A stretch of 22,064 nucleotides of DNA. Source: an uncultured Saprospiraceae bacterium (GTDB lineage Bacteria; Bacteroidota; Bacteroidia; Chitinophagales; Saprospiraceae). The notes under the pieces are model-generated. The model worked only from the letters and a program-made list of their open reading frames with translations. It did not search any database and was not told the origin of the DNA. Location: positions 1-22,064 of the forward strand of contig CAKZLT010000598.1 of NCBI GenBank assembly GCA_937127195.1, written 5' to 3'. A program made the position numbers and the translations under genes. Shown piece by piece: positions 1 through 8,168 of the stretch; position 1 is the stretch's first letter, and each line of letters opens with the position of its first letter.

Positions 1-2184
1 CCACGTGATGTAAAAATTGAGTTGGCGCGTGAAATTGTTGCCCGTTTTCATGGTGATGAAGCTGCAGGAACAGAAGCTGCATTAAAAACAATTCATCATC
101 TAATTACAAATAAAAAAGCTCAGGAGTGGCTAAAAGAAACTATCGTCATTATTGATCCATGTGAAAACCCAGATGGTCGAGATAGATATGCTAATTGGTA
201 TAATCAGATAGCTAACAAGCAACCTAATTCTAATCAGAATAGTATAGAACATCATCAACCATGGCCTGGAGGGCGTTTTAATCACTATTTGTTTGATTTG
301 AATAGAGATTGGGCGTGGCAAACGCAGGTAGAAAGCAGTAGTAGAATTAAATTATATCATAAATGGATGCCACATATTCATGTTGATTTACATGAAATGG
401 GGCATAATTCATCTTATTTTTTTGCTCCCGCAGCAACTCCCTTTCATGAAGTAATTACAGAATGGCAGCGTGATTTTCAACACACAGTTGGCAAAAATAA
501 TGCAAAATACTTCGACAAAAATGGTTGGCTTTATTTTACAAATGAATCTTACGATTTATTATACCCTAGTTATGGTGATACTTGGCCAACTTTTAATGGA
601 GCAATTGGCTTCACTTATGAGCAAGGAGGTTCTGGTAGAGCAGGCATTTCTGTACAACAAAAAACAGGTAATTATCTTGATTTAAGAGACCGCTTAGATC
701 ATCATTTTACTACAAGTATCTCTTCAATTCAAGCTGCTTTTAGTAATAGAGAAAAATTGATACTTGAGTTTGAAAAATATTTTGATGAAACAATAAATGA
801 CCAATATAAATCTTATATAATTAAATATTCTAACGAAAAATCTAAAATTTCTGCACTTTTGACTCTTCTTGAACAGCAAAAAGTTCAATATGGAAGTCCA
901 AAAATTAGCGAAATTTCGCAAAATGGGTTTAATTTTTTAAAAAATAAAGTTCAAAAATTTAAGATAGAGAAGCAAGATATTGTTGTTAGACTAAAACAAC
1001 CATTATCTAGGTTTGTAAAAGTATTATTTGAGCCACAAACTATGGTGGAAGATTCTTTAACTTATGACTTAACTGCATGGGCTATACCATATATATATGA
1101 GTTAGAAACTTACGCGGTTGAAGAAGATATTCCTAATAACCTTTTTCGACAATCTAATGATTTTAGTCCTACTGAATTGCCAAAGTCAACACCTTATGCG
1201 ATTGCAATTGAATATAAAGATGTGGTCGATGTCGAAATATTAAGCCAATTATTACAAAAAAAACTTGTTGTACGATTTTCAGAAAAACCATTTAAAGTTG
1301 GCGAAAAAAAATACGCTAGAGGGAGTTTATTGATTACGAAAGGAGATAATCAAGGGAGATATGAAGATTTTGATAGAGAAGTTATTCAGATTACAAATAA
1401 AAATAAGAAATCAATTGATTTCTTAAATACAGGAATCGTTCTTTCTGGTTCTGATATAGGCTCGGATTATATGAAATACATTAAAGCTCCTAAGGTAGCA
1501 ATCATTGGAGGCGATGGGGTTTCTCCGACTGCTTACGGTGAAGTTTGGTATTATTTTGAGGAAGTTATTGATTATCCAATCACAACTCTTCACACTTCTT
1601 ACCTCAATGAAATTAACTTATCTCAATATGATATTGTTGTTATGCCTTCGGGAAATTATGGGAAATTTTCTAAAAAACTGCTTGAATTTGCTCAAAATGG
1701 CGGTAAAATAATCGCTCTAGATAGGGCTACGAGCATTCTAGCAAGGCATCCTAATACAGTTTTTAATAACAAAAAAAGTACTAATATCATCTCTAAGAAT
1801 AAAAAAAATATAAAATATGGTGAAAGAGATAGGGCTAGTGCCTCTAGACTAGTAGCTGGAAGTATTTATAAAATACATTTAGATAACACACATCCTTTAG
1901 GTTTTGGATTTGGGAATTCTGTTCATATTATGAAGCGTTCTAGTACTGTTTTTGAATCATTGGCAAGTAATGGCTGGACGGTTGGAACATTTAAAGACGA
2001 TAGTCATATTAGTGGTTTTGTTGGAGCTGACTTAAAACAAGATTTAAAAAATTCGGCTGCTTTAGCTGTTGAAAACTACGGAAATGGGACAATCGTTTAT
2101 TTTCCAGACTCTCCTATTTTTAGAGGATTTTGGCATAGTGGTAAGCTATTATTTGGAAATGCTGTATTTTTTGTAGGGCAATAG
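1..2184 (+). CDS. M14-family zinc carboxypeptidase with C-terminal GATase-like domain (5' partial)
   Basis: The reading frame is open to the left edge, so the N-terminus (signal peptide and start) lies outside; 727 residues are visible, numbered here from base 1. The M14 metallopeptidase signature is complete. HGDE (H17, E20) gives two zinc ligands, NPDGR is at 56-60, NRDW at 101-104, DLHE supplies the third zinc ligand H131, and YEQGG carries the expected catalytic glutamate E207. Family members hydrolyse peptide bonds from C-termini and are usually exported to the periplasm or cell surface. From about residue 495 a Rossmann-like segment (KVAIIGGDG, then DIVVMPSGNYG) resembles a class I glutamine amidotransferase/DJ-1 fold. 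The elbow position has no cysteine, so I infer it is non-catalytic. The gene stands alone, facing the convergent sigma/anti-sigma pair. The peptidase call is firm; the substrate is unknown. Confidence 0.9.
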   Translation, partial: PRDVKIELAREIVARFHGDEAAGTEAALKTIHHLITNKKAQEWLKETIVIIDPCENPDGRDRYANWYNQIANKQPNSNQNSIEHHQPWPGGRFNHYLFDLNRDWAWQTQVESSSRIKLYHKWMPHIHVDLHEMGHNSSYFFAPAATPFHEVITEWQRDFQHTVGKNNAKYFDKNGWLYFTNESYDLLYPSYGDTWPTFNGAIGFTYEQGGSGRAGISVQQKTGNYLDLRDRLDHHFTTSISSIQAAFSNREKLILEFEKYFDETINDQYKSYIIKYSNEKSKISALLTLLEQQKVQYGSPKISEISQNGFNFLKNKVQKFKIEKQDIVVRLKQPLSRFVKVLFEPQTMVEDSLTYDLTAWAIPYIYELETYAVEEDIPNNLFRQSNDFSPTELPKSTPYAIAIEYKDVVDVEILSQLLQKKLVVRFSEKPFKVGEKKYARGSLLITKGDNQGRYEDFDREVIQITNKNKKSIDFLNTGIVLSGSDIGSDYMKYIKAPKVAIIGGDGVSPTAYGEVWYYFEEVIDYPITTLHTSYLNEINLSQYDIVVMPSGNYGKFSKKLLEFAQNGGKIIALDRATSILARHPNTVFNNKKSTNIISKNKKNIKYGERDRASASRLVAGSIYKIHLDNTHPLGFGFGNSVHIMKRSSTVFESLASNGWTVGTFKDDSHISGFVGADLKQDLKNSAALAVENYGNGTIVYFPDSPIFRGFWHSGKLLFGNAVFFVGQ

Positions 2185-2267
2185 GCTTTGTAAAAGTGAT
2201 TTTTTTTTAAAATAAGTGAAGAAAAGACGAGTTAGAATACAGGATTACTTTTCCTCATTCACTAAAA

Positions 2268-2392
2268 AAAGCCTTAAAAGTTTGTCTGTGTAAAAAATCT
2301 GCTGGTGAATATGTTTTAATTCTTAAACCGTATTGGTTTGATTTATTCAGGTTAAATACTTCAGCTAGAAATTTGCAAAGCCTTAAAAGTTT
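2268..2392 (+). repeat. 16-nt direct repeat duplicating the terminator's left arm
   Basis: AAAGCCTTAAAAGTTT occurs at 2268-2283 and again at 2377-2392, 109 bases apart in the same orientation. The second copy is the left arm of the terminator hairpin at 2377-2411. The first copy can therefore pair with the same right arm, giving two mutually exclusive structures. This gap (2185-2543) contains no convincing reading frame. It could be the remnant of a duplicated terminator or part of a small structured RNA; the sequence alone does not decide. Confidence 0.6.
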
Positions 2393-2416
2393 CGATAACT
2401 TTTAAGGCTTTTTTTA
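2377..2416 (+). terminator. Rho-independent terminator downstream of the M14 gene
   Basis: A perfect 15-bp stem (2377-2391 with 2397-2411) with a 5-nt loop TCGAT runs into a T tract at 2409-2415. It lies about 195 bases after the M14 stop codon. The stem is strong, but the distance leaves a long 3' untranslated region. An independent short transcript ending here is an alternative. Confidence 0.8.
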
Positions 2417-2468
2417 TAACTATTCAACACCCTTTTTATAGAAGAAGGAGCAGGAGAAGATTTTAAAC

Positions 2469-2499
2469 AAAAAAAAGCCAACCCGAAAAGCGGATTGGC
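2469..2499 (-). terminator. Rho-independent terminator for the sigma/anti-sigma operon
   Basis: Read on the minus strand, a 9-bp stem with one G-T wobble (2491-2499 with 2477-2485) and a 5-nt loop is followed by eight T residues (2469-2476 on the plus strand are A). It sits 45 bases downstream of the anti-sigma stop codon. Confidence 0.85.
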
Positions 2500-2543
2500 A
2501 TTAATGATTGCTTCAAAATTATGCTCGCTATTAAAACCGAACG

Positions 2544-4061
2544 TTATTTTCTTTTCAGATACCAGCGATATGGTAAAGTATATTTTACGCTTGCTGTTAC
2601 TGATTCATATCTCATGTTGTAAAGGGCTTGATTAGTACGGAATTGTGTGTCAATATCATAATCCCAAACATTAATCGTGCTGATATTACTCATTTGTCTG
2701 TTATAGTCTAAGGCAAAACTAACTTGCCCGATTCCTAATTGTCTGGTATATTCCAAACCAAATTGAAGCGATGGAACGAAAGTTAATTCATCATTGGTTG
2801 TGATTAACTGACTGGTCAAATCCGTAGTATTAAACAAACTAGCGGTATTATTTTTTTCCAAATCAAGGCTTCCTGTATGGTTAGCCTGATAGTTCATTTC
2901 TCCCATCCAATTCACAACTGCGCCACCTTTGATATTAAGCGTATTTAAGCCTGATGAACCCAAAGGCATTTTCAAAGCTCCCATAAAAGGAACAGAATAA
3001 GTGCGATATTGAATACCTAAATCCGTATTGGTATTGCCATTCGATGTAGAGTACAAAATATTACGATTCGTTACCATAAAACCTGTACCTACTTTGAATA
3101 ATTCTGATAAATGAATATCCATTTCAACTCCAAAACTTTTAGGGTTACTGATAATAATTTCATTATCATTTGCCACAGGTATATTTCTAACCAATTGGTT
3201 TTCTGGAGTTATAGTTGTCGTTTTCGCTAAGTCATTTCCTATGTTCAAAGGAACAATAGTAAATGCCATATAAGGTAAAAATCCTTTTTTTCTAGTTAAT
3301 AACTTATCTATTTTTTTAGTATCTAAAGTATAATCTGCATTCAGACTATTAGGATACGCACTCAAAAAGTCAAGCTGTTCTGATTTAACTTCTTCTTTTA
3401 AAATAGCTCTATTACCAAAATCAATAATGCTTTTCTCTATATCATTTTTAGCTATAATTCTTTCATTATCAGCTAATAAACTTGAATTCATTGCTTTTGA
3501 TATAGCAGGTTTTTTTTCAGTTTCTAAAATAATCGTATTAAAAGTTTCATCAATTGAATTATTTGAATTATTTGAGACAACCTTTTTGGTATTAGAAGAT
3601 AATTTGTTTGTCTTATTATATTGTATTACTTCATTTACAGTTAATTCTGCATTAGTTTCATTTGACTGCTCAGAAATATCAACCGAAGAAATTGGTCTCG
3701 AAACTGGTTTAATTTGCCTATTTTTTTGATTTTCTATAACAGTAGATGCTGCTTTATCATTATGCCAAAGCGTTCTAATACTTGGATAAGCCGCCATAAA
3801 AGCTAGACTCAAACTCACTGGAACAATCCAGTTCATGTAATTGAGTATAGAGAAGCTCATCGGCTTTTTCAAGTCGTTTTTAGCAGTAAATTTTATAGAA
3901 GTATCAGGAACTAACTGCATTTCGCCCATCATTGCAATATCTTTAGCAATGTTTGGATGCATATTTAAGAAAGTCTCCATCTCTGCCTCCAAATCTTGTG
4001 GCAAAGTTCCATCTATATAATCTATTGCATAAACTTCGTAATTGAGTTTATTTATTTTCAT
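2544..4061 (-). CDS. Anti-sigma factor with predicted outer-membrane beta-barrel domain (Dma-like)
   Basis: This 505-residue protein has four parts. Residues 1-70 are a cytosolic domain with the motif YAIDYIDGTL followed by an acidic helix, as in many Bacteroidota anti-sigma proteins. Residues about 76-92 are a single hydrophobic membrane helix. Residues about 95-255 are a polar Asn/Ser/Lys/Thr-rich stretch that looks disordered. Residues about 260-505 have alternating hydrophobic strands, Gly/Asn turns and many aromatics, ending near YRWYLKRK, as expected of a small outer-membrane barrel. The start codon overlaps the stop of the upstream ECF sigma gene (ATGA), so the two are translationally coupled and very likely partners. 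The whole matches the dual-membrane-spanning anti-sigma (Dma) architecture described in Bacteroides. The barrel is my inference from residue pattern; an ordinary periplasmic sensor domain is the alternative. Confidence 0.72.
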   Translation of the reverse strand: MKINKLNYEVYAIDYIDGTLPQDLEAEMETFLNMHPNIAKDIAMMGEMQLVPDTSIKFTAKNDLKKPMSFSILNYMNWIVPVSLSLAFMAAYPSIRTLWHNDKAASTVIENQKNRQIKPVSRPISSVDISEQSNETNAELTVNEVIQYNKTNKLSSNTKKVVSNNSNNSIDETFNTIILETEKKPAISKAMNSSLLADNERIIAKNDIEKSIIDFGNRAILKEEVKSEQLDFLSAYPNSLNADYTLDTKKIDKLLTRKKGFLPYMAFTIVPLNIGNDLAKTTTITPENQLVRNIPVANDNEIIISNPKSFGVEMDIHLSELFKVGTGFMVTNRNILYSTSNGNTNTDLGIQYRTYSVPFMGALKMPLGSSGLNTLNIKGGAVVNWMGEMNYQANHTGSLDLEKNNTASLFNTTDLTSQLITTNDELTFVPSLQFGLEYTRQLGIGQVSFALDYNRQMSNISTINVWDYDIDTQFRTNQALYNMRYESVTASVKYTLPYRWYLKRK

Positions 4062-4543
4062 ATAGCTTTTTCTACGCTGACTAATATTTGCTGTAACTTC
4101 TTCCTTGCACGGTAAATATATACCTTAACTTGTGCTTCAGTAAGACCCGTTATTTTAGCAATTTCTTTGTAAGAATATCCTTCATAGTCTCTTAAAAGAA
4201 TAACAGATTTTTGAGTATCTGTCAATTGTGACAAACCCAAGTTGATTGAATCTCTCAATTCAAACGTTTTAGATTTTGATTTTTGTATCTGTTCTGGGAC
4301 ACTTTCGACCCAATCTATCCTTTTGACTTTTCGGATAATATCAATCATATTACGGTAAGCTACTGTAAAAAGGTAAGACCTAGCCTTTTCGAAAAAAACT
4401 TTCTCTCTATTGAGCCAAAGCTTCTCGAAGGCATTCTGAACGACATCCTGGGCGTCTTCGTGATGTTTCATATTTTTAATTATGAAACGATACACTCTAT
4501 CAGAATATAAATCAACGCACTTATTGTATTCTTTTCGCGTCAT
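4058..4543 (-). CDS. ECF-family RNA polymerase sigma factor
   Basis: At 161 residues this is the usual length for a two-domain ECF sigma factor. Region 2 (about residues 10-78) contains DAQDVVQNAFEKLW and the -10-recognition helix. After a short linker, region 4 (about 106-155) contains LTDTQKSVILLRDYEGYSYKEIA and a second helix TEAQVKVYIYRARKKL for -35 recognition. It would direct core RNA polymerase to a small regulon. The gene overlaps by four bases (ATGA) the downstream membrane-anchored protein, which is the likely anti-sigma factor holding it at the inner membrane. I could not find a match to the Bacteroidota housekeeping -7 consensus TAnnTTTG directly upstream, which would fit an autoregulated promoter but does not prove it. 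The regulon is unknown. Confidence 0.93.
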   Translation of the reverse strand: MTRKEYNKCVDLYSDRVYRFIIKNMKHHEDAQDVVQNAFEKLWLNREKVFFEKARSYLFTVAYRNMIDIIRKVKRIDWVESVPEQIQKSKSKTFELRDSINLGLSQLTDTQKSVILLRDYEGYSYKEIAKITGLTEAQVKVYIYRARKKLQQILVSVEKAI

Positions 4544-4971
4544 TTAATTAGTGGCTAGACTATTTTCAGTGAAGCGTTTTTGATTGCAAAAACACTTATT
4601 GAATAATGATGATTAGTAAAAAAAAATTTAATGTAAAATTTTATACCATCTATACCTTTTAGTTAGTAGATTATTAAAATATGATTTGATTTCGATTGTA
4701 GAACGCCTTGCTTTCGCGGAAAGTTACAGGCACTTTTTATTTTTATTATTATTTTTATAAAAAAAGAGTAACTCTTTCTAAAAAACCCCCTTTAAAACGA
4801 TTCAAGGCACATTTATAAGATTGTTTGGTAGGTTAAATTATTTTAAATAGATGAGAAGTAAGTTGTAATTATTGGCTCAAAAAAAATTAGAGCGACTTTT
4901 TTATAAAAAAAAACGTGTGTTTCTACATTTAGAAACACACGTTTTTTAATATTAAATCTCACTAATTAACT
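4544..4971. other. Gene-free AT-rich interval between sigma gene and mscS
   Basis: No convincing reading frame is present. It contains the upstream region of the sigma gene, a short hairpin at 4711-4723 (CTTTC-GCG-GAAAG), several homopolymeric A/T runs, and the mscS terminator at its left-to-right end (4905-4947). I could not assign a promoter. Confidence 0.6.
4905..4947 (-). terminator. Rho-independent terminator downstream of mscS
   Basis: A perfect 15-bp stem (4910-4924 with 4931-4945), extendable by two A-T pairs, has a 6-nt loop. It is flanked by A residues on the left and T residues on the right, so it could work in both directions. It lies about 25 bases after the mscS stop on the minus strand. 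Confidence 0.88.
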
Positions 4972-5781
4972 TTAGTCTTTAATGATATTAATATCATAAG
5001 TAGCATAAGGAATTCCAATATCTTCTCTATCAAATGCCTTTTTCAATTCTTCGTGCATATAAAAATAAACATCCCAATAGTGATCAGGATGACACCACGG
5101 ACGAACTGCTAAGTTGACAGAACTAGCTGCGTGTTCATTGACAAAAATATCAGTTCCTGGGTCAGTCATAATTTTATCATTAGCATCAGAAACCGCTTGA
5201 ATAACCTGACGTGCTTGGTCAATACTAGCACCATAAGCAATACCAAATACCATTTCTACACGGATTTTACCTGGACCAGAAATATTCTCGATAGAACCAC
5301 TTGTTGCAGTTGCATTAGGAATAATAATCTTACGATTGTCTGGTGTCATAATAATAGTATTAAAAATCTGAATTTCTAATACATGACCAACATGACCATC
5401 TAACTTTACTAAATCACCTACTTTGTAAGGCTTGAAAAATAAAACCATTACACCACTTGCAAAGTTTTGCAAACTTCCTTGTAATGCCAAACCAATTGCC
5501 AAACCAGCAGAAGCTAATATTGCAACGAAAGAAGTCGTTTCGATTCCAACGATACCTGCCGCAGCAATTAATACCATGACTTTTAATAAAACACTAGCTA
5601 AAGAACCTAAAAAAGGGCGAAGTGACTCATCCAGTTTTGCGCGTTCCATCGCTTTGGTTAGGATTTTCACGACGTTTCCTACAATCCAAAAGCCGATAAT
5701 AATAATAAGGATTGCTCCAAGTAACTTTGGAGACCAATCTTGTAGTTGTTTTGCATACGATTCCCAATCTATTTCAGGCAT
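4972..5781 (-). CDS. mscS: Small-conductance mechanosensitive channel, MscS family
   Basis: This 269-residue inner-membrane channel opens under membrane tension to release solutes during hypo-osmotic shock. It has three hydrophobic segments (about residues 20-40, 60-80 and 84-112). The third is the Gly/Ala-rich pore helix typical of MscS (ASAGLAIGLALQGSLQNFASG). It is followed directly by the beta-domain signature FFKPYKVGDLVKLDG (about 115-129) and the cytoplasmic alpha/beta vestibule to the C-terminus. Length is close to that of E. coli MscS (286). The ATG at 5779-5781 follows an A-rich leader without a clear Shine-Dalgarno, as is usual in Bacteroidota. It is monocistronic, with strong terminators on both flanks. 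Confidence 0.95.
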   Translation of the reverse strand: MPEIDWESYAKQLQDWSPKLLGAILIIIIGFWIVGNVVKILTKAMERAKLDESLRPFLGSLASVLLKVMVLIAAAGIVGIETTSFVAILASAGLAIGLALQGSLQNFASGVMVLFFKPYKVGDLVKLDGHVGHVLEIQIFNTIIMTPDNRKIIIPNATATSGSIENISGPGKIRVEMVFGIAYGASIDQARQVIQAVSDANDKIMTDPGTDIFVNEHAASSVNLAVRPWCHPDHYWDVYFYMHEELKKAFDREDIGIPYATYDINIIKD

Positions 5782-5917
5782 TTTTTTAAAAATTTAAATT
5801 TAAGTAATTAAGATATTTCAGTAATTTAAAGACAATAACATTCAGCGAAAGTAACATTTTGAGCGTCAAAAACAATAATATTGTAAAAAAAATAATATGT
5901 TTTTTGTTTTAAAGTCA

Positions 5918-5957
5918 AAAAAAATAAGGTTGACGCATTTGCATCAACCTTATTTTT
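5918..5957 (-). terminator. Rho-independent terminator downstream of trigger factor
   Basis: A perfect 14-bp stem (5920-5933 with 5944-5957) has a 10-nt loop that can itself form two inner G-C pairs. On the minus strand it begins about 20 bases after the tig stop codon and ends in a T tract formed by the A run at 5917-5924. Confidence 0.88.
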
Positions 5958-5977
5958 AAAGATAATTTATATTCAAA

Positions 5978-7459
5978 TTACTCTTCAGTAGCTTCTTCAA
6001 CAACTGCATCTTCAACCAATTCCTCAACTGTTTCAGTTAATTCTTCATCAGCGCTTTTGTTGCTTTGAGCGAATTCTTCATTGTATTTTTTGATAATATC
6101 GTTGAACTCTTCTTGATTTACATCAACCATTTCTAAAGTTACTTCTTCTTTTGCAGCAACTAATATTTTGTCATTGATAATACGTTCAGCAGTACGATTG
6201 ACGTGTTCGCGGTCTTTCATGAACTTCTCTACCATACCATCCATCATAGAGTTATCACCGAATGCACCTAAGCCACTTGAAGCGAAATAATTGCTAATTT
6301 CTTCACGAATAGCATTTTCTACTTCATTCTCTTCTACTTTAACGCCTGATTTATCAGCGATTTTAGATTGAATGTGCGACCACTTCAAACCTTGCTTGAA
6401 TGAAGGATATTGTGCTTCTGCTGATTCAACAGTTGCGTTTTCATCACTAGCTACAATCCATTCTTTCAAGAAAGCATCTGGCAAATCAAATTCATTCTTC
6501 TCTAATAAGTCGCGTTGCATTTGAGCAAACAACAACTTATCAGCTTGGTCAGTATAATATTTAACAATATCGCCTTTCATGTAGGCTCTAATGTCTTCTA
6601 CGGTCTTAATATCTTCGTTGCCAGGAAATGCTTTTGCAATGAATTCATCATTAATTTCAGAAGTTTCTTGTCTAGTAACTTCTTCGATAGTTGCTACATA
6701 GTTTTCACCATAAGGAGCAGAATTATCTTCTAATCCCAATAATAAAGTACCAGCTTTTGCTTGATCCATTTTACTGTCCAAGTCTTTGATATTGACATTA
6801 AAAGAAGCACCTGCTTTCATTGTCAATACATTCGCTTGAAGTTCTTCTGCTAATAAATCAACAGCTACAGAAGTTGTATTCTCGATACCACCTTCTTTGA
6901 TAGCTTCACCATCTAGTTCTTTCAAATTCAACTTAAGCACATCTTTGGCTTGAATATCCTCTGTTGGATTGGTTCTTTCACCAAATTGATTTTTAAGATT
7001 TTCAACTTCTTTGTCAAGAGCTTCCTCTGTAACATCAATATTATAACTAGTAAATTTAGCTTCTTTATCGTATCCTTTTAATTCAAATTCTGGAGCAAAT
7101 CCTAATTTAAATCTAAAAGTATAGTCATTTGCTTTTTTAGGTCGGAAGTCAAAATTTGCCTCATCGTCAGCTATTGGTAAAGGCTGCCCTAAGATGTTTT
7201 TAGTTTCGCTGATAGCATCCAAATAATCATTCAGTTCCTGATTAACTACTTTGTTCACAGCGTCAAAAACGATGCTTTTTCCATACATTTTCTCAACAAT
7301 AGAAAGAGGAGCTTTTCCAGCGCGAAAGCCTTTCATATTAGCTTTTTTCTGTGCTTCTTTCATCTGAGCCTTAACATCTTTTGCGTAATCCGCACGTTCT
7401 ACCTTTACGCTTAATATAGCATTTAACTGGTCTAAATCCTGTCTTTCTACAACTGGCAT
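5978..7459 (-). CDS. tig: Trigger factor, ribosome-associated chaperone
   Basis: Trigger factor docks on the ribosome exit tunnel and shields nascent chains. The ribosome-binding signature GFRAGKAP is at residues 44-51 inside a typical N-terminal domain (about 1-115). A degenerate FKBP-like segment (about 145-245) and the helical arms domain follow. At 493 residues it is longer than E. coli Tig (432). The excess includes an acidic C-terminal tail of about 35 residues, rich in Glu, Asp, Val and Thr. In place of a canonical prolyl-isomerase active site I see only a divergent FKBP region, as is common in this phylum. The ATG at 7457-7459 gives the expected N-terminus. It is bounded by its own terminator, with tRNA-Leu 260 bases upstream on the same strand, and transcription from the tRNA promoter cannot be excluded. 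Confidence 0.95.
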   Translation of the reverse strand: MPVVERQDLDQLNAILSVKVERADYAKDVKAQMKEAQKKANMKGFRAGKAPLSIVEKMYGKSIVFDAVNKVVNQELNDYLDAISETKNILGQPLPIADDEANFDFRPKKANDYTFRFKLGFAPEFELKGYDKEAKFTSYNIDVTEEALDKEVENLKNQFGERTNPTEDIQAKDVLKLNLKELDGEAIKEGGIENTTSVAVDLLAEELQANVLTMKAGASFNVNIKDLDSKMDQAKAGTLLLGLEDNSAPYGENYVATIEEVTRQETSEINDEFIAKAFPGNEDIKTVEDIRAYMKGDIVKYYTDQADKLLFAQMQRDLLEKNEFDLPDAFLKEWIVASDENATVESAEAQYPSFKQGLKWSHIQSKIADKSGVKVEENEVENAIREEISNYFASSGLGAFGDNSMMDGMVEKFMKDREHVNRTAERIINDKILVAAKEEVTLEMVDVNQEEFNDIIKKYNEEFAQSNKSADEELTETVEELVEDAVVEEATEE

Positions 7460-7532
7460 CTCTTATAAGATTATTATTGGTGACTCGTTTTCGTTTTTTT
7501 ATTAAAATAAAATACCATTTTTTTATGGTGAA

Positions 7533-7552
7533 AATGCTTTTACAAAAGCATT
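7533..7552. other. Short hairpin between tRNA-Leu and tig
   Basis: AATGCTTT (7533-7540) pairs with AAAGCATT (7545-7552) around a 4-nt loop. A second small inverted repeat ACCAT/ATGGT surrounds a T6 loop at 7514-7529. Neither has a clean T tract on the minus strand. They may end or process the tRNA transcript or structure the tig leader; this is a weak call. Confidence 0.35.
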
Positions 7553-7720
7553 AACATCGAAAACACTTCAATACAAATGCTTATCATGTAATACAAGGAA
7601 GTATTATGATAAAGTGTTGTACTGAAATTCTTAAAAACGAAAATGAAAACTATTAAATTAAAAGGCGAGAAAAATGAAGGATTAAGTTGAACTCTGATTA
7701 TTTTAATTGCAAAAAATATG

Positions 7721-7802
7721 TGCGGGTGAAGGGACTCGAACCCCCACACCTTGCGGCACTAGATCCTAAGTCTAGCGTGTCTACCAATTTCACCACACCC
7801 GC
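7721..7802 (-). tRNA. tRNA-Leu (anticodon UAG)
   Basis: The minus strand folds as an 82-nt class II tRNA. The acceptor stem is GCGGGTG paired with CACCCGC. The D-arm contains TGGTAGACACG. The anticodon stem CTAGA/TCTAG encloses loop CTTAGGA (anticodon TAG). A long variable arm TGCCGCAAGGTG is present, as required for leucine, and the T-arm contains GGTTCGAGTCC. The discriminator is A, and the 3' CCA is not encoded. It reads CUA and, by wobble, other CUN codons. Confidence 0.97.
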
Positions 7803-7917
7803 TTGCAATGTTTAATATTCCTTTGAATAATTTACTTAGCACTTCTTGCTAAATATTAGGGAGAATTAATTTTAAAAAAAAAGAGAAAAACTATTCCCTT
7901 ATTTCTTCTTGCGGCTG

Positions 7918-7925
7918 CAAATATA
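7918..7925 (-). promoter_or_regulatory. Candidate Bacteroidota -7 element for tRNA-Leu
   Basis: On the minus strand the octamer TATATTTG matches the Bacteroidota -7 consensus TAnnTTTG exactly. It lies about 115 bases upstream of the mature tRNA. A 16-base T run (plus-strand A, 7938-7953) covers the region where the -33 element should be, so a clear TTTG there is missing. The match is short and could be chance in AT-rich DNA. Confidence 0.38.
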
Positions 7926-7937
7926 CACCCTTTTTAT

Positions 7938-7953
7938 AAAAAAAAAAAAAAAA
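7938..7953 (+). repeat. A16 homopolymer tract
   Basis: Sixteen consecutive A residues lie in the intergenic region between tRNA-Leu and rel. Exact length is uncertain because homopolymers are prone to sequencing error. If real, it could vary in length by slippage. Confidence 0.8.
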
Positions 7954-8168
7954 CGTATTTTTCTGAAAAAAAAATAGAAAAAATCTATCTTTATAATAGA
8001 AGCAACACTATTTTAAATAAAGAAAGTTCCATTTTTCTAAAACACATCGCTGCTATTATGAAAAATAGAAATCTATTAATTACCAACTCTAATTTAGTTA
8101 TGTGTTTTCTATAAAAATTCAACGCAATTTTGGTATAGAAAATTCATTTTTTCTCAAAAAAATAAAAC

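Larger units (their letters stand above)
7803..8168. other. Gene-free AT-rich interval between tRNA-Leu and rel
   Basis: No credible reading frame is present. It contains a 6-bp inverted repeat (TTAGCA 7836-7841 / TGCTAA 7847-7852), a run of 16 A at 7938-7953, several shorter A runs and a possible minus-strand promoter at 7918-7925. I found no match to TAnnTTTG for the divergent rel gene. Confidence 0.6.

Noticed and set aside
3427..3729. 100-residue plus-strand reading frame
   Set aside because: It is antisense to the linker of the anti-sigma protein and has no independent support.
4711..4723. CTTTCGCGGAAAG hairpin resembling short palindromes repeated in some Flavobacteriia
   Set aside because: Only one copy is present in the window and the stem is 5 bp, so no repeat family can be claimed.
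7540..7749. 69-residue minus-strand reading frame
   Set aside because: It overlaps the 3' end of tRNA-Leu, is low-complexity AT-rich sequence and has no recognisable features.
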